From Firmicutes bacterium HGW-Firmicutes-2 (GTDB lineage Bacteria; Bacillota; Clostridia; Lachnospirales; Vallitaleaceae), in assembly GCA_002841495.1 (NCBI GenBank), contig PGZV01000017.1, forward strand, positions 74,563-138,562: a stretch of 64,000 nt of DNA, given 5' to 3'. A program made the translations under genes and the position numbers. Each line of letters opens with the position of its first letter. Within the stretch, counting starts at the first letter, position 1. The notes below the pieces were generated by a model, which saw only the letters and a program-made list of their open reading frames with translations, did no database searches and had not been told where the DNA came from. Positions 26,763 to 36,941 of this stretch are shown here, in pieces.

Positions 26763-28259
26763 ATGCATGAATATATGAATATGCTGAGTGGCTATAAAGA
26801 TAGAGTCGCTCGTATTGCACTTTTTGATGTTTTTCATCAGCTGGAAAATAAACTGCAAAAAGATGATCAAGGTAGACCAATCGATTTCTTCGGGATTGGT
26901 CTTCTTGGGCTGCTTTTCTTCTTTGAAAATATGTTGATGCGTAATCAAAAAACCGGTATTAGAGAACTGGCTGAATTTCTAAAAAAAATGATGGGGAAGG
27001 CAATAGCCTTGGAGGATGAAGGCTACTTACGTCTGTCGAAGCAATTGGTAGATGCCATGCGTCCGCCAAGTGGTAAAAGACTTACAAAATCCTTCTATAA
27101 TTATGAAACCGGTGAGCCGGACCAAATTGAGTATGCACTTTTAAAAGCGGAACATTGGGATGCGGATAACAACATACAATACTACGCTTTAGCTGAAGAA
27201 GGTCTTGAGCTCATTTTTGCAACAAAAGAATATTTTAGTGAATTCCAGATCTCCATTGGTCAATTGATTCTAAGGAAGCAATTGGAAAAAGGAGAATTTT
27301 CTGGCGCCCTTAGGCAAGTAGATGAAATGCGCATCAGTGTCCATACGATTAAAGAAAAAATGTCCAAAATCAAACATGATGTTCAAAGGAATATTATATC
27401 GGATGATACCTATGAACGTTATAAAGAAATCATTGAAGATATCAACCGAAGATTGCATCAAGAACACGACGAGTTTAATGAGCTACGTACTTTCATAAAA
27501 GCCACGAAGAACCGATTGAACACAAGTCATACCATGACTACAGATAAAGAAACAAAAGCATTGGATTACATTGTTCGAATTGATAATGAACTTGAACATG
27601 TCCATTATCTACATGCTTCATTATTAAATGAAAGCATTGAACTTAAAACAACAGCCATAGAGGCAGCAGGCGAGTCTTTATATTATGCAGGTGTCACCTC
27701 TTTTAACTTTGATCAAGAAATCACAAGAAAAATGATGACAGCGCCTTTACCTTTTGAGACGGGTAAGGTCTTGGCAGCCCCCTTTTTAACAACCAAAAAA
27801 TTCAGAACGTGGTCTTTACTTACAGTATTTGAGCCACAGGTTGTCGAGCATAAAGAGATGCCGATAAGTCATGGCTTCATGGAAGTTCAAGATGATTATA
27901 AGCCTGAAGACTTGTTGATCTTGCAGCAAGTGTATAAATTCCTTTTGTCCCAGATGATGAAAGATTATGGCAATAGAACCCAAATGTCCCTTGAAGAAAC
28001 CTTACAAAAAGGCGAGCATGCCTACTATCATACAAGAGAATTTTTTGATCTCTGGATTCTTTTACATCAAAGATCGCCAATTCATATAAAATCAGTTCTG
28101 GAAAATGAAGAAGATTTGTTGCATCCTGCATTTGAAGCATGTTTTTCTACCTATGATCGTGTAGAAGTCGTAGAATCAGCCAAAGATATAGACGTGCAGA
28201 CCTACTATACTGTAAAAGATATGATATTGAATTTAGGAGGTAATGAAGCTCATGAATGA
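26763..28259 (+). CDS. JetA/MukF-like kleisin subunit of an SMC system (DUF5716-like)
   Basis: The 499-residue protein is mostly alpha-helical, with winged-helix-like ends and a central coiled segment (residues about 170-270) matching a MukF-type kleisin. I place it by position and size: about 500, 237 and 1477 residues in order, with an SMC ATPase last, as in jetA-jetB-jetC. The start is uncertain: TTG 26757, ATG 26763 and ATG 26775 are in frame and none has a strong Shine-Dalgarno. An overlapping mini-ORF upstream suggests translational coupling. A role in plasmid exclusion or chromosome compaction is inferred. Confidence 0.65.
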   Translation: MHEYMNMLSGYKDRVARIALFDVFHQLENKLQKDDQGRPIDFFGIGLLGLLFFFENMLMRNQKTGIRELAEFLKKMMGKAIALEDEGYLRLSKQLVDAMRPPSGKRLTKSFYNYETGEPDQIEYALLKAEHWDADNNIQYYALAEEGLELIFATKEYFSEFQISIGQLILRKQLEKGEFSGALRQVDEMRISVHTIKEKMSKIKHDVQRNIISDDTYERYKEIIEDINRRLHQEHDEFNELRTFIKATKNRLNTSHTMTTDKETKALDYIVRIDNELEHVHYLHASLLNESIELKTTAIEAAGESLYYAGVTSFNFDQEITRKMMTAPLPFETGKVLAAPFLTTKKFRTWSLLTVFEPQVVEHKEMPISHGFMEVQDDYKPEDLLILQQVYKFLLSQMMKDYGNRTQMSLEETLQKGEHAYYHTREFFDLWILLHQRSPIHIKSVLENEEDLLHPAFEACFSTYDRVEVVESAKDIDVQTYYTVKDMILNLGGNEAHE

Positions 28260-28962
28260 CCAACTGTTAATGGAAACCTTCAAAATCTATGCGGTATTAA
28301 ACGCCGAAGGGAAAATACTTAAAGAGAATGCCAAATTGTATCATACAGATGATGAAGTCAGAGGCACCCTTATGGCCTTTGCGAATGAAGTAGATTGCAC
28401 AATCATATCAGCAGACCCTTATATTTATATGGTACCCCTAACTAAAAACTCTATTTTCCATATGACCAATGATGAAATAAAAAAACAATATTTTCCCAGT
28501 AGAAGTCTGAATGTGGATATATACCTTATGTATGTGGCCATTATTATATTTATTGGTGAGTTTTATGATAGCTACCAGACCACGAGGCCAACAAGGGATT
28601 TCTTGACAACAGTAGAATGGCTTTCAAGTTTGAATGAGCGGTTGATGGCACTGAAGAATATAGATGAAGAAATATTGAAGGATATGGAAGAAGAATATGC
28701 CTATAATTGGTTGGATATCCTTACGAATTGGGAAGCAGCAAGAACAGTTAGTAGAATGAGCTTTATTTTGATTGTTAAACAGTTTATGATTAAGGAAGAA
28801 ATTGCTGTAGAAATAGGACAAGATGAGTTATGTCTTACGGATAAAGCCCATACCATCATAAGAAAATACTTTATGGAATATGAGTATAATAAAGGTATAT
28901 TGGAATTTATATATCAATTGGAACAGGGGGAGACAACCGATGCCGGCAATAGCCAAGATTAG
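28252..28962 (+). CDS. JetB/MukE-like subunit (DUF6063-like)
   Basis: The protein has about 236 residues with no membrane segment. Its C-terminal third looks like a winged-helix (QDELCLTDKAHTIIRKYFM), as in MukE/JetB proteins that bridge the kleisin and SMC heads. It overlaps the upstream gene by 8 bases and the downstream gene by 23, so translation of the three is coupled. The ATG at 28252 is preferred because AGGAGG is 11 bases upstream; the earlier ATG at 28243 is too close to it. Assignment rests on context more than on sequence. Confidence 0.6.
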   Translation: MNDQLLMETFKIYAVLNAEGKILKENAKLYHTDDEVRGTLMAFANEVDCTIISADPYIYMVPLTKNSIFHMTNDEIKKQYFPSRSLNVDIYLMYVAIIIFIGEFYDSYQTTRPTRDFLTTVEWLSSLNERLMALKNIDEEILKDMEEEYAYNWLDILTNWEAARTVSRMSFILIVKQFMIKEEIAVEIGQDELCLTDKAHTIIRKYFMEYEYNKGILEFIYQLEQGETTDAGNSQD

Positions 28963-31900
28963 GTTCACCAATGTGATTTATGAAAACGGTAGTAAACGGT
29001 ATAATGATGAAATATTTGAGTTTGACGGGCATAACGGTGTCATGCTCCTTGAAAACGGTGGCGGAAAAACCGTTTTTATTCAAGCGGCCCTTCAGGCGAT
29101 TATTCCACATACCGATATGGCAGAAAGAAAAATCAAAGACACACTTTCCCTTGAATCGGCACCGGCTCATATTGCCATTGAATGGATTCTTAATGATCAG
29201 CCTAGACGCTATGCGACCACGGCCACCACTTTATTTATAGAAAACAATCAACTTAACTCCATAAAATATACGTATGATTATGGCGCCGGTGACTCAAATA
29301 GCATTGAAAATATGCCTTTTTCTATTATAATGGATGATCAAATGAAACGTCCGGCTACTCGAGGCGAGATCAACGATTACTATCAAAGGATGACCAAACA
29401 ATCCATGAACGCCAAGCTTTTCCCTACAATAGTGGGGTTTGGCAACCATATTGAAAGAGAGTACAAGATTATTCCTTCCGAATGGCGTAAAGTGGCTGTG
29501 ATCAACAGCGCTGAAGGTAATGTGGATGAGTTTTTCACTAAATGTAAGACAACGGAGCAACTGTTGAATAATCTTTTAATACCTGTCGTGGAAGAAGCTA
29601 TCGAAGGTGACCATAAAACCACCTTTGTAGATACTTTTGAAAAACAACGAGAGCATTTTAAGAAAAACCGTATATTGCACGATAAGATTGAACAAAGCCA
29701 AAGAATAAAATTAAAACTGGATGATTATGTTGACATTTTTGGAAATTATGAGGAGGAACGGCTTGCTTTACATGATTTAAAAAGAGAAGCAAGAACCTTA
29801 ACCAATTATATTACCCATCAAATCGAAACCAAAAAAATTGATCTAAGATATAACGAAGCCAATCAAATACGGTTACAACAGGACTATAAAAATCACGCTC
29901 AGAAGAAAACCACTTATGAATTGCTGCTCATAGAAGAAGAACTTAAAGCTTTGAAAAAAGAGCATGACGCCATAAAAACCACATTAAATAGCGTTCAAAA
30001 AGAATATGACGCACTGGGGAAAAGAAAACAGAACATAGAGATTAGTAATCTGGAGAACGACCTTCGTCAATCAGAAGCACAACTTCAATTACTAGAAAAA
30101 GAATTAGATACCATAGACGCTGATATTGACATATCGGATATCAAAGCTCAGATGAATGAGAATAATGCCCATATTAAAGGCTATTTCTCCTATGAACTTG
30201 AGCTTATTGAGCGTGAGTTAGCAAGAATTAATGCTGAAAAAAATCATGAATCCGAGCAGTATGAAAAAACAAAAAATGCTTTAGAAAATGCAAAGTCTTA
30301 TGAAAAAGATCTTATTGAGATGCGAAGCGGTATAAAGACCCGCTATGAAATGACCTTAAGTCAAAAAGAGGATTTAGAAAAGATTTTGTTCGAAGACCAT
30401 CAAGAAATGGAGGTCTCTGTCTACTTAAATGGTCTTAATAAGGCTTGTCATGAGGCTGAAAAAATTCTTTTACAAAAAACGGCTGAGATTATGACCTTAT
30501 CCGGTAAGAACGATGAGTATGAAGCAACACTTCTTGAGAGTAAGGAAGCACTTAAGGTGGTTGTTCAAAACTTAGAAAAGAACAGAGCTACTGAAGACAA
30601 TATTCAATCAGAGATGGCCCATCTTATTCAATCCATAGAAGCCACCGGTAAAAATCTTTATATATCAGGCAACGTGTATGCTAAAGAAGAATCCATTCTA
30701 GGTAATCTGGAAGAACAAAGGTTGTACGCTGAAAGTCAGAAAGAGGAAGCCCTAAAAAAAGAGCGTTCCTATTTTCATGCTGCAGATATTTATGAGCATA
30801 TGCCCTATTTCCTTGCAGAACCAAAACTGGCCCAGATCGTGGAAACGATGAAAAGCCAGACAGATTTTGTTGAACTGGGTACATGCCACCTTCAAACAAT
30901 CAAAGATACTTTAGGATTAGATGAAGCAGCATTATACAATAAGTTTCCCTATTGGTCCATTACCATTGTTACCTCTTCACAAGATGAGAAGAAGGTGATG
31001 GATTATGTGGGTAGAGTAGGGCACGAATTATCCTTTATGATTCTTGTCATTACCCTAGAAAACTTAAATAAGTGGATGAAAGAGGAACAATTCTTATTCG
31101 ATCATCATCAATACAAAATGCTTTTTCCAAACACTTGGTCCAATAACTTGAATCAAGACCAGTATTATATATGGCAACAAGATGTATTAAGCAAAGCATA
31201 CATCTATCAGAAAACCAGAAAAGATGCTGAAAATCTTTTGAAAGAAAAAGAAAAGCTTCTGGATTTGGCAACGACTTTTTTTGTCAGCCATCCTTATGAA
31301 ACTTACAATACACTTATTCGTGCTATCCAAGATGGAGAAAATCAAAAAAAAGCCCTTGAAAACGAGCAAAAAGTACATACTGAAAAAATCCAAGTCAATA
31401 AGCATCATATCCATATACTCAATGAAGAAATCCATCAACATAAAACAAGCATAGAAGATCATCATGAACAGATAGCCATGGCTGAAAAAATCATAGAAGC
31501 CGACGAAGCTCTTGTTCGTATTGGCTTTGAACTGGATGAAGTTAACAAAAGCATGGATGACTTATTGGATAAAATAGAAGAACATCAAAAATCCATGGAC
31601 CAACATAATCGTCAACAAGCATTATTAGATCGTGAGTACCATAGTTTTACGAGGGAAAAGGACAAAATATTGGACAATGGTCTCTATATAGAGGTTCAAG
31701 AAATTCAAGCCATTTGTGCGAATATTGGTTTTGAGATATTAAAAGAACAGAAGTCTTATCTTGAGAAAAAACTGGCAGGCATGGGTCATTCAAGAATGGT
31801 GCTTGAAGAGCGAATTTTGAATGAAAAAAAACAAAGAGATAAGTATCAAAAGAATCTTAAGCAAAAAAGAAGAGAAATGGAATATGATTTTGAAACCATT

Positions 31901-33373
31901 GATATATCCTATGAAGATGAATTAAAAGATCTTTATGACCAGATGAAAGCACAATCTAAAGTGTTGGTTAAGATAAAAGACGAACAAAGTCAAATGGATA
32001 TGACCTTAGGTAGGCTTAGTACGCGTAGAGACATTATAGAGCAGCAACTCAGTGCAGAGCATGCATCCAGATATACTTTTGATATGGCCATAAATCTGAT
32101 TCCCAATCAGTTAAGATCGGAGCTGCTTAACCTAAAGGAAAGAGAGAAAAAACTTCAAGCTCATAAAAAAGAAATTGAAGAAGAAATACACACATTTGAG
32201 CAAATCCTTAGAGAATTGCAAGTGAAAGATGGTACCTATCATTATATGATGGAGGGTATCGAACCCTTAATGTTAGAGTTGGATTATTTTGAAGCCTTTG
32301 ATCAAGAAGCTGTTTTTAAAGTCAATCAATTAATAAGTCGCCTTAGTGGGCAGAGTATCCTTGTTGAGAAGGCTATGAACCAAGTCAAAAAAGAAAAAGA
32401 TGACTTAAAACAGTATTGCCAGGACCATATTGAAGATTATAGACTCAAAGATATGGTTATTAAAGGACTAGAGAACAAGGAGGATTATAGCGGACTGATT
32501 CACTACCAAGAAAAAATGACGGAAATCATCCTAAAAATCATTAAAGTGGCAGAGGATGATAAGCGTGAGAGTGATACAGAGCTTCAAACATTTTTATCCC
32601 ATCTACTCATGTATGTACGTCATGTATCCACGGAACTAAGTGATATACAAAATAAGACAAGAATCAAGGTTGGTGATGGCTATAAGCAGATTTTTGTTTT
32701 TGATATTCCCAAGTGGGAGGATGAAGAAGGAAAAAATGCACTAAGGGCCTATATCAACGAAACCATAGAAGCCTATGAAAAAGAAAGTGAACAATGGGAA
32801 CATGATGACATGATGCTTAGAAAATCTATAGAAGAACGCCTAAGTGTTAAGAATCTCTTGCAGGTCATCATGAAAGAAAATACAATTAAAATCAAATGCC
32901 GAAAAGTGACCAATGATATGCAAATCAATAAAGCACCTATGGTATGGGAAAGTACGAATAAATGGTCCGGTGGTGAAAAGTGGAGCAAGAACATGACGCT
33001 TTTTTTAAGTCTGCTGAATTACGTGGCAGAGAAAAAGCAACATTTGGATGTTCATCAAAAGAAACAAAGAGCCGTTATCTTGGATAATCCTTTTGGAAAG
33101 GCTTCCAGTGACCATGTCCTAAAACCGGTATTCATGATTGCAGAAAAGCTTGGTTTTCAGATTATTGCTTTGACAGCCCATGCAGAAGGCAAGTTTATTA
33201 GTGAATATTTTCCGGTAGTATATAGTTGTAAACTAAGAGGCGCTATAGATCAAAGCAAACAGATCATGACAAATGAACGCATTATCAATTACGCATATTT
33301 AAGAGAGCATGCACCTATGACCATTATGCGTATGCAGGAAATAGAACAGATGGATTTATTTGGGAGCTTATAG
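28940..33373 (+). CDS. JetC/MukB-like SMC ATPase
   Basis: This 1477-residue SMC-type protein has Walker A ENGGGKT at residues about 38-44 and long coiled coils from about 250 to 1180. A hinge-like region lies near 560-760, the ABC signature SGGEKWSKN near 1343, and a Walker B-like ILDNPFG near 1380. The residue after the Walker B aspartate is asparagine where most SMCs have catalytic glutamate. The start at 28940 follows GGGGGAG by eight bases. Such ATPases extrude DNA loops; in Wadjet they act with the JetD nuclease, which is not encoded here. Confidence 0.8.
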   Translation: MPAIAKIRFTNVIYENGSKRYNDEIFEFDGHNGVMLLENGGGKTVFIQAALQAIIPHTDMAERKIKDTLSLESAPAHIAIEWILNDQPRRYATTATTLFIENNQLNSIKYTYDYGAGDSNSIENMPFSIIMDDQMKRPATRGEINDYYQRMTKQSMNAKLFPTIVGFGNHIEREYKIIPSEWRKVAVINSAEGNVDEFFTKCKTTEQLLNNLLIPVVEEAIEGDHKTTFVDTFEKQREHFKKNRILHDKIEQSQRIKLKLDDYVDIFGNYEEERLALHDLKREARTLTNYITHQIETKKIDLRYNEANQIRLQQDYKNHAQKKTTYELLLIEEELKALKKEHDAIKTTLNSVQKEYDALGKRKQNIEISNLENDLRQSEAQLQLLEKELDTIDADIDISDIKAQMNENNAHIKGYFSYELELIERELARINAEKNHESEQYEKTKNALENAKSYEKDLIEMRSGIKTRYEMTLSQKEDLEKILFEDHQEMEVSVYLNGLNKACHEAEKILLQKTAEIMTLSGKNDEYEATLLESKEALKVVVQNLEKNRATEDNIQSEMAHLIQSIEATGKNLYISGNVYAKEESILGNLEEQRLYAESQKEEALKKERSYFHAADIYEHMPYFLAEPKLAQIVETMKSQTDFVELGTCHLQTIKDTLGLDEAALYNKFPYWSITIVTSSQDEKKVMDYVGRVGHELSFMILVITLENLNKWMKEEQFLFDHHQYKMLFPNTWSNNLNQDQYYIWQQDVLSKAYIYQKTRKDAENLLKEKEKLLDLATTFFVSHPYETYNTLIRAIQDGENQKKALENEQKVHTEKIQVNKHHIHILNEEIHQHKTSIEDHHEQIAMAEKIIEADEALVRIGFELDEVNKSMDDLLDKIEEHQKSMDQHNRQQALLDREYHSFTREKDKILDNGLYIEVQEIQAICANIGFEILKEQKSYLEKKLAGMGHSRMVLEERILNEKKQRDKYQKNLKQKRREMEYDFETIDISYEDELKDLYDQMKAQSKVLVKIKDEQSQMDMTLGRLSTRRDIIEQQLSAEHASRYTFDMAINLIPNQLRSELLNLKEREKKLQAHKKEIEEEIHTFEQILRELQVKDGTYHYMMEGIEPLMLELDYFEAFDQEAVFKVNQLISRLSGQSILVEKAMNQVKKEKDDLKQYCQDHIEDYRLKDMVIKGLENKEDYSGLIHYQEKMTEIILKIIKVAEDDKRESDTELQTFLSHLLMYVRHVSTELSDIQNKTRIKVGDGYKQIFVFDIPKWEDEEGKNALRAYINETIEAYEKESEQWEHDDMMLRKSIEERLSVKNLLQVIMKENTIKIKCRKVTNDMQINKAPMVWESTNKWSGGEKWSKNMTLFLSLLNYVAEKKQHLDVHQKKQRAVILDNPFGKASSDHVLKPVFMIAEKLGFQIIALTAHAEGKFISEYFPVVYSCKLRGAIDQSKQIMTNERIINYAYLREHAPMTIMRMQEIEQMDLFGSL

Positions 33374-33396
33374 TTCCCAAAAATAGGAGAAGGACT

Positions 33397-34275
33397 ATGA
33401 TTAGAAAACCGGCATGGCTAAGGGTACGTTTAAGTGATACAATCAAATATAATTCAGTCAACGAGATTATTAAGTCTCATAAACTCACAACGGTTTGTGA
33501 AGAAGCCAATTGTCCCAATAGAGTGGATTGTTACAGCAAAAGAACGGCAACATTTATGATCTTAGGGAATCAATGTACACGTAATTGTAGGTTCTGTAAT
33601 ATAACACAAGGTGTTTTAGAAGAAGCAGATCTATTAGAACCGTATAGGGTGGCCATGGCAGTTAAGGACCTAGGCCTTAAGCATGCGGTCATAACATCTG
33701 TGACCAGAGATGATTTGCAAGATCAAGGTGCATCCTTATTTGTAAGTACAATAAATGCCATAAAAATTTCTTCAGATACAACTATTTTGGAAGTATTGAT
33801 TCCGGATATGCAGTATGATACCCATGCCATTGATATGGTTATGGATGCAAAACCGGCAGTGATTAACCATAATGTTGAAACTGTTCCGAGGTTATATAGC
33901 GAGGTAAGACCGGAAGCTGATTATCAGCGTAGCCTTGACGTATTGCGTTATATCAAAAAAAGGGATTCGAACATAGTGACAAAATCCGGTCTCATGTTAG
34001 GGTTAGGAGAAAGCATAGATGAGGTTAAGGCTGTTATTTCAGATCTGAAAGCGGCAGGAATAGACTGCTTGACCATAGGTCAATACCTTCAGCCATCACC
34101 GGATCATTATAAGATGGTGGCGTACATAACACCAGAAGTATTTGATGCTTTGGGTGCTTATGCAAAGTCAATTGGCATCCGTGGGGTTGCATCAGCGCCA
34201 CTCGTAAGAAGTTCATATTATGCGAAAGATCTATATGAGCAAATGCTGTCATCTATAGGTGACAATCAGGGATGA
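33397..34275 (+). CDS. lipA: Lipoyl synthase
   Basis: This radical-SAM enzyme inserts two sulfurs into octanoyl groups on lipoyl-dependent proteins. The 292-residue protein has both cluster motifs: the auxiliary CEEANCPNRVDC (C-x4-C-x5-C) near residue 36 and the radical-SAM CTRNCRFC near residue 62. A VASAPLVRSSY segment near the end carries the auxiliary cluster serine. It starts 23 bases after the SMC ATPase gene, so it may be cotranscribed, though the functions are unrelated. No lipoate-dependent complex genes are in the window. Confidence 0.94.
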   Translation: MIRKPAWLRVRLSDTIKYNSVNEIIKSHKLTTVCEEANCPNRVDCYSKRTATFMILGNQCTRNCRFCNITQGVLEEADLLEPYRVAMAVKDLGLKHAVITSVTRDDLQDQGASLFVSTINAIKISSDTTILEVLIPDMQYDTHAIDMVMDAKPAVINHNVETVPRLYSEVRPEADYQRSLDVLRYIKKRDSNIVTKSGLMLGLGESIDEVKAVISDLKAAGIDCLTIGQYLQPSPDHYKMVAYITPEVFDALGAYAKSIGIRGVASAPLVRSSYYAKDLYEQMLSSIGDNQG

Positions 34276-34322
34276 ATTTGGAAAGTGAAATGTAAAGTGA
34301 ACATGGAAAGAGAGGAATTGGG

Positions 34323-35234
34323 ATGTTAAGAGTAGGTGTGGTAATGGGCGGCAATTCCAGTGAGCATCAAGTTTCAATGCTTACAGGCGCTGAGTTTGTC
34401 AAACATTTAAATAAAGAAAAGTATGAGGTTGTTGAAGTGGTGATTGATCAACCAAAAGACATACTGAAGTGGTACCAAAAGATAGATTTTGCTCTATTAG
34501 CATTACATGGTAAAAATGGTGAAGATGGTAAAGTACAGGCGCTCTTAGAAGCATTGGAAATACCGTACTCAGGAAGTGGTATTGCTTCAAGTGCTATATG
34601 TTTAGATAAGAACATCAGTAAGCTTATTATGGAAAGTCATGGTGTTAAGACGCCAAAATGGATTATGGTAAAAAAAGATTATCCCTTCAGTCTTGACTTG
34701 TTTTATGGGTTAACATTGCCACTGATTATAAAACCTAATCAAGGCGGATCCAGTATCGGTATACATATTGCCAATACCTATGAAGCAATTGAATCACTTC
34801 TTGAAGATAGTTTTATATATGACGATGAAGTGATTGTGGAAGAATGGATAGAAGGGCAGGAAATCACCTGTAGTATGATCAAAGGTGAGATTATCCCTGT
34901 ACTTAGTGTTCAACCCAATATGACTTTCTATGATTATACGGCAAAATATTCTGAGAATGATAATATACAAAAGCTGGCAATTCTAGATGAAAAGATTACC
35001 GATGAGATAAAATCGATTGCAGGTATATGTTGGTCCTTATTTAAACTCAAGACTTATGCCCGTATAGACTTAATGATTCAAGATGGTCAAATCTTCGTTA
35101 TAGAAATCAATACATTGCCTGGAATGACACGGTTTAGCCATTTGCCTAAAAGTGCTATGGCGATGGGTCTTGGCTATGATGAAATCTTAGATCAGATCAT
35201 TGAGGAATCGTTACTCAATGATCGCAGTAATTAG
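34323..35234 (+). CDS. ddl: D-alanine-D-alanine ligase
   Basis: This ATP-grasp ligase makes the D-Ala-D-Ala dipeptide of peptidoglycan. The 303-residue protein has GGNSSEHQVSMLTG at the N-terminus, LHGKNGEDG, the KPNQGGSSIGI nucleotide loop and EINTLPGMT near residue 262. The tyrosine of YSGSGIASS (Y-S/T-G) near residue 80 is the usual D-Ala-selective position. It follows lipA by 47 bases. Length fits Ddl. Confidence 0.93.
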   Translation: MLRVGVVMGGNSSEHQVSMLTGAEFVKHLNKEKYEVVEVVIDQPKDILKWYQKIDFALLALHGKNGEDGKVQALLEALEIPYSGSGIASSAICLDKNISKLIMESHGVKTPKWIMVKKDYPFSLDLFYGLTLPLIIKPNQGGSSIGIHIANTYEAIESLLEDSFIYDDEVIVEEWIEGQEITCSMIKGEIIPVLSVQPNMTFYDYTAKYSENDNIQKLAILDEKITDEIKSIAGICWSLFKLKTYARIDLMIQDGQIFVIEINTLPGMTRFSHLPKSAMAMGLGYDEILDQIIEESLLNDRSN

Positions 35235-35285
35235 AATGGAAAATAACAGCTAAAAATGGTATAATGAGCTACATAAACCTATACA

Positions 35286-35370
35286 TGGTTAGAAGGTCAA
35301 AACTAAGTTTCACTAAATTCACATATAAGTTACTTGAAAGTTCAACTATATAGTTTTGACACCCTAACCA
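35286..35370. repeat. Dispersed repeat family 1, copy B (85 bp)
   Basis: It is 85 bp like copy A and differs from it at only a few positions. Ends are TGGTTA..AGGTCAAAACTA and TAGTTTTGACACCCTAACCA. It fills most of the gap between ddl and the rhomboid-like gene. The terminal TTGACA hexamer points toward the latter. Confidence 0.85.
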
Positions 35371-35402
35371 ATACATAATTAAATAAGACTTGGAGTGATG
35401 AC

Positions 35403-36248
35403 ATGAAGTGGTTAGATCGACTAGAGAAAAAATATCATAAATATGCTATTCCTAATTTGATTCAATATGTTGTTGGCGGTATGGCTTTGGTTTTTATATT
35501 TGGTACTATCAATCCCTCAGTATGGGGTTATTTGTCCTTTTCACCGAAGCTTGTTATGGAAGGACAGGTTTGGCGTATTTTCACATTTATTTTCCTTCCT
35601 AGAACCAGCAGCTTAATATGGATTATTTTTTCTCTATTATTCTTTTTATTTGCAGGCAGAACCATCGAACAATACTGGGGTGCTTTCCGTTTTAATGTGT
35701 ATTATTTGGTGGGAACATTAGGTACAATCGTAGCGGGTATAATAGTAGAAGCCCTATATGGTGGCATGATTGCCATACCCTTGACGAACTATTATCTGAA
35801 CATGACCATGCTTTTTGCACTTGCAGCCATTATTCCTAATTATGAAGTTCGGATCTATTTCATATTACCTGTAAAAATGAAATATATTGGTTATGTTTTT
35901 GGCGGATTATTATTATGGGAGTTTCTTTTTTATCCATTACCACAAAAAATCATTATATTTGCCAGTGTTTTGAATTTTATCCTATTTTTTGGGCCGTCAT
36001 TAATCAATAAAAGCAAGCAAACCTATAGGAAACAACAATATAAACAAGCGAATAAACCAACACCCAAAGCAAGGCCTACGGCCAAACAAGGTGAAGTTAT
36101 TCAAGTGGCTTTTCATTGTTGTGAGGTCTGTAATAAAACAGAAGTGGATGATCCAAGCTTAGAATTCAGGTATTGCTCAAAGTGTGAAGGTCGACATGAG
36201 TATTGTACAGAACACATATTAAGCCATACCCATGTCACAGAAGATTGA
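35403..36248 (+). CDS. Rhomboid-like membrane protein with C-terminal zinc-binding tail
   Basis: This 281-residue protein has six hydrophobic segments over residues 20-200 and rhomboid-like features (EGQVWRIFTFIFLP, then AGRTIEQYWGAFRFNVYYLVG). The catalytic GxSG serine and partner histidine of rhomboid proteases are not visible, so it is probably a pseudoprotease. A polar linker rich in K, Q and P leads to a C-terminal domain with CCEVCN and CSKCEGRHEYCTEH, which could bind zinc. Function unknown. Confidence 0.7.
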   Translation: MKWLDRLEKKYHKYAIPNLIQYVVGGMALVFIFGTINPSVWGYLSFSPKLVMEGQVWRIFTFIFLPRTSSLIWIIFSLLFFLFAGRTIEQYWGAFRFNVYYLVGTLGTIVAGIIVEALYGGMIAIPLTNYYLNMTMLFALAAIIPNYEVRIYFILPVKMKYIGYVFGGLLLWEFLFYPLPQKIIIFASVLNFILFFGPSLINKSKQTYRKQQYKQANKPTPKARPTAKQGEVIQVAFHCCEVCNKTEVDDPSLEFRYCSKCEGRHEYCTEHILSHTHVTED

Positions 36249-36249
36249 T

Positions 36250-36675
36250 TTATGTTAGAATTGCTTCTTGACACTCCGAAAGTAACATATTGGCATGGAT
36301 GAGATTCATTTTGTTGTAAATGGTATAGATGATAATAGAATCCCTTTTGTCCTTAGGATGAAGGGGATTATGTTTTGCTAAGGTTAAAAGCTTTTGAGTG
36401 GTTTCATAATCCAATGACAATCCATAACTGAGCATGAGTGTTTTATCTCTTGATGGATTTTTGGAACCTGAAAAAATCTCATAAGCATAAGACCTTGTTA
36501 TATCCATAGAACGGATAATATCCGACTTCTTCATGTTGGATTGATGAAAAAGCGTATTTAAATAATCAACAAAGGAAAGGTTGGTGCTATTTAAATCATA
36601 TTTTTTTAAGTAGGCGAACAAATCTTTTGAGGATTTGAGTTCTTCAATTAATCGCATCGTATCATCTAAAGGCAT
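36250..36675 (-). CDS. Small helix-turn-helix protein (Xre/Cro-like)
   Basis: This 141-residue protein has a central helix-turn-helix (MKKSDIIRSMDITRSYAYEI then FSGSKNPSRDKTLML, residues about 50-85). The C-terminal helical region contains a second conserved stretch (LLTLAKHNPLHPKDKRD). The ATG at 36675 is preferred to the one five codons upstream because GGGAGAG lies six bases before it. It converges with the rhomboid-like gene, two bases apart. Targets unknown. Confidence 0.7.
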   Translation of the reverse strand: MPLDDTMRLIEELKSSKDLFAYLKKYDLNSTNLSFVDYLNTLFHQSNMKKSDIIRSMDITRSYAYEIFSGSKNPSRDKTLMLSYGLSLDYETTQKLLTLAKHNPLHPKDKRDSIIIYTIYNKMNLIHANMLLSECQEAILT

Positions 36676-36941
36676 TCGTATCTCTCCCATCTTTCTATCT
36701 CTTTGAAAATTATATCATATTTCATAAAAATGAATAGAGCTTAAAATAGAAAAAAATAGTGACGTTCTATACAGGACAATCACAAAAAAAGATGGTTTAG
36801 AAAGTATAATTTTATAAAAAGAAGGGGTATATTTCATAAAAAACCCTCAGTATGATAATTTTTTAACAATTACTGTAAGTATGAGAACTACTTTTGTCCT
36901 TGAATCAAAGACAAGCTGTACAGACAAGCCTATTTTTTTAG

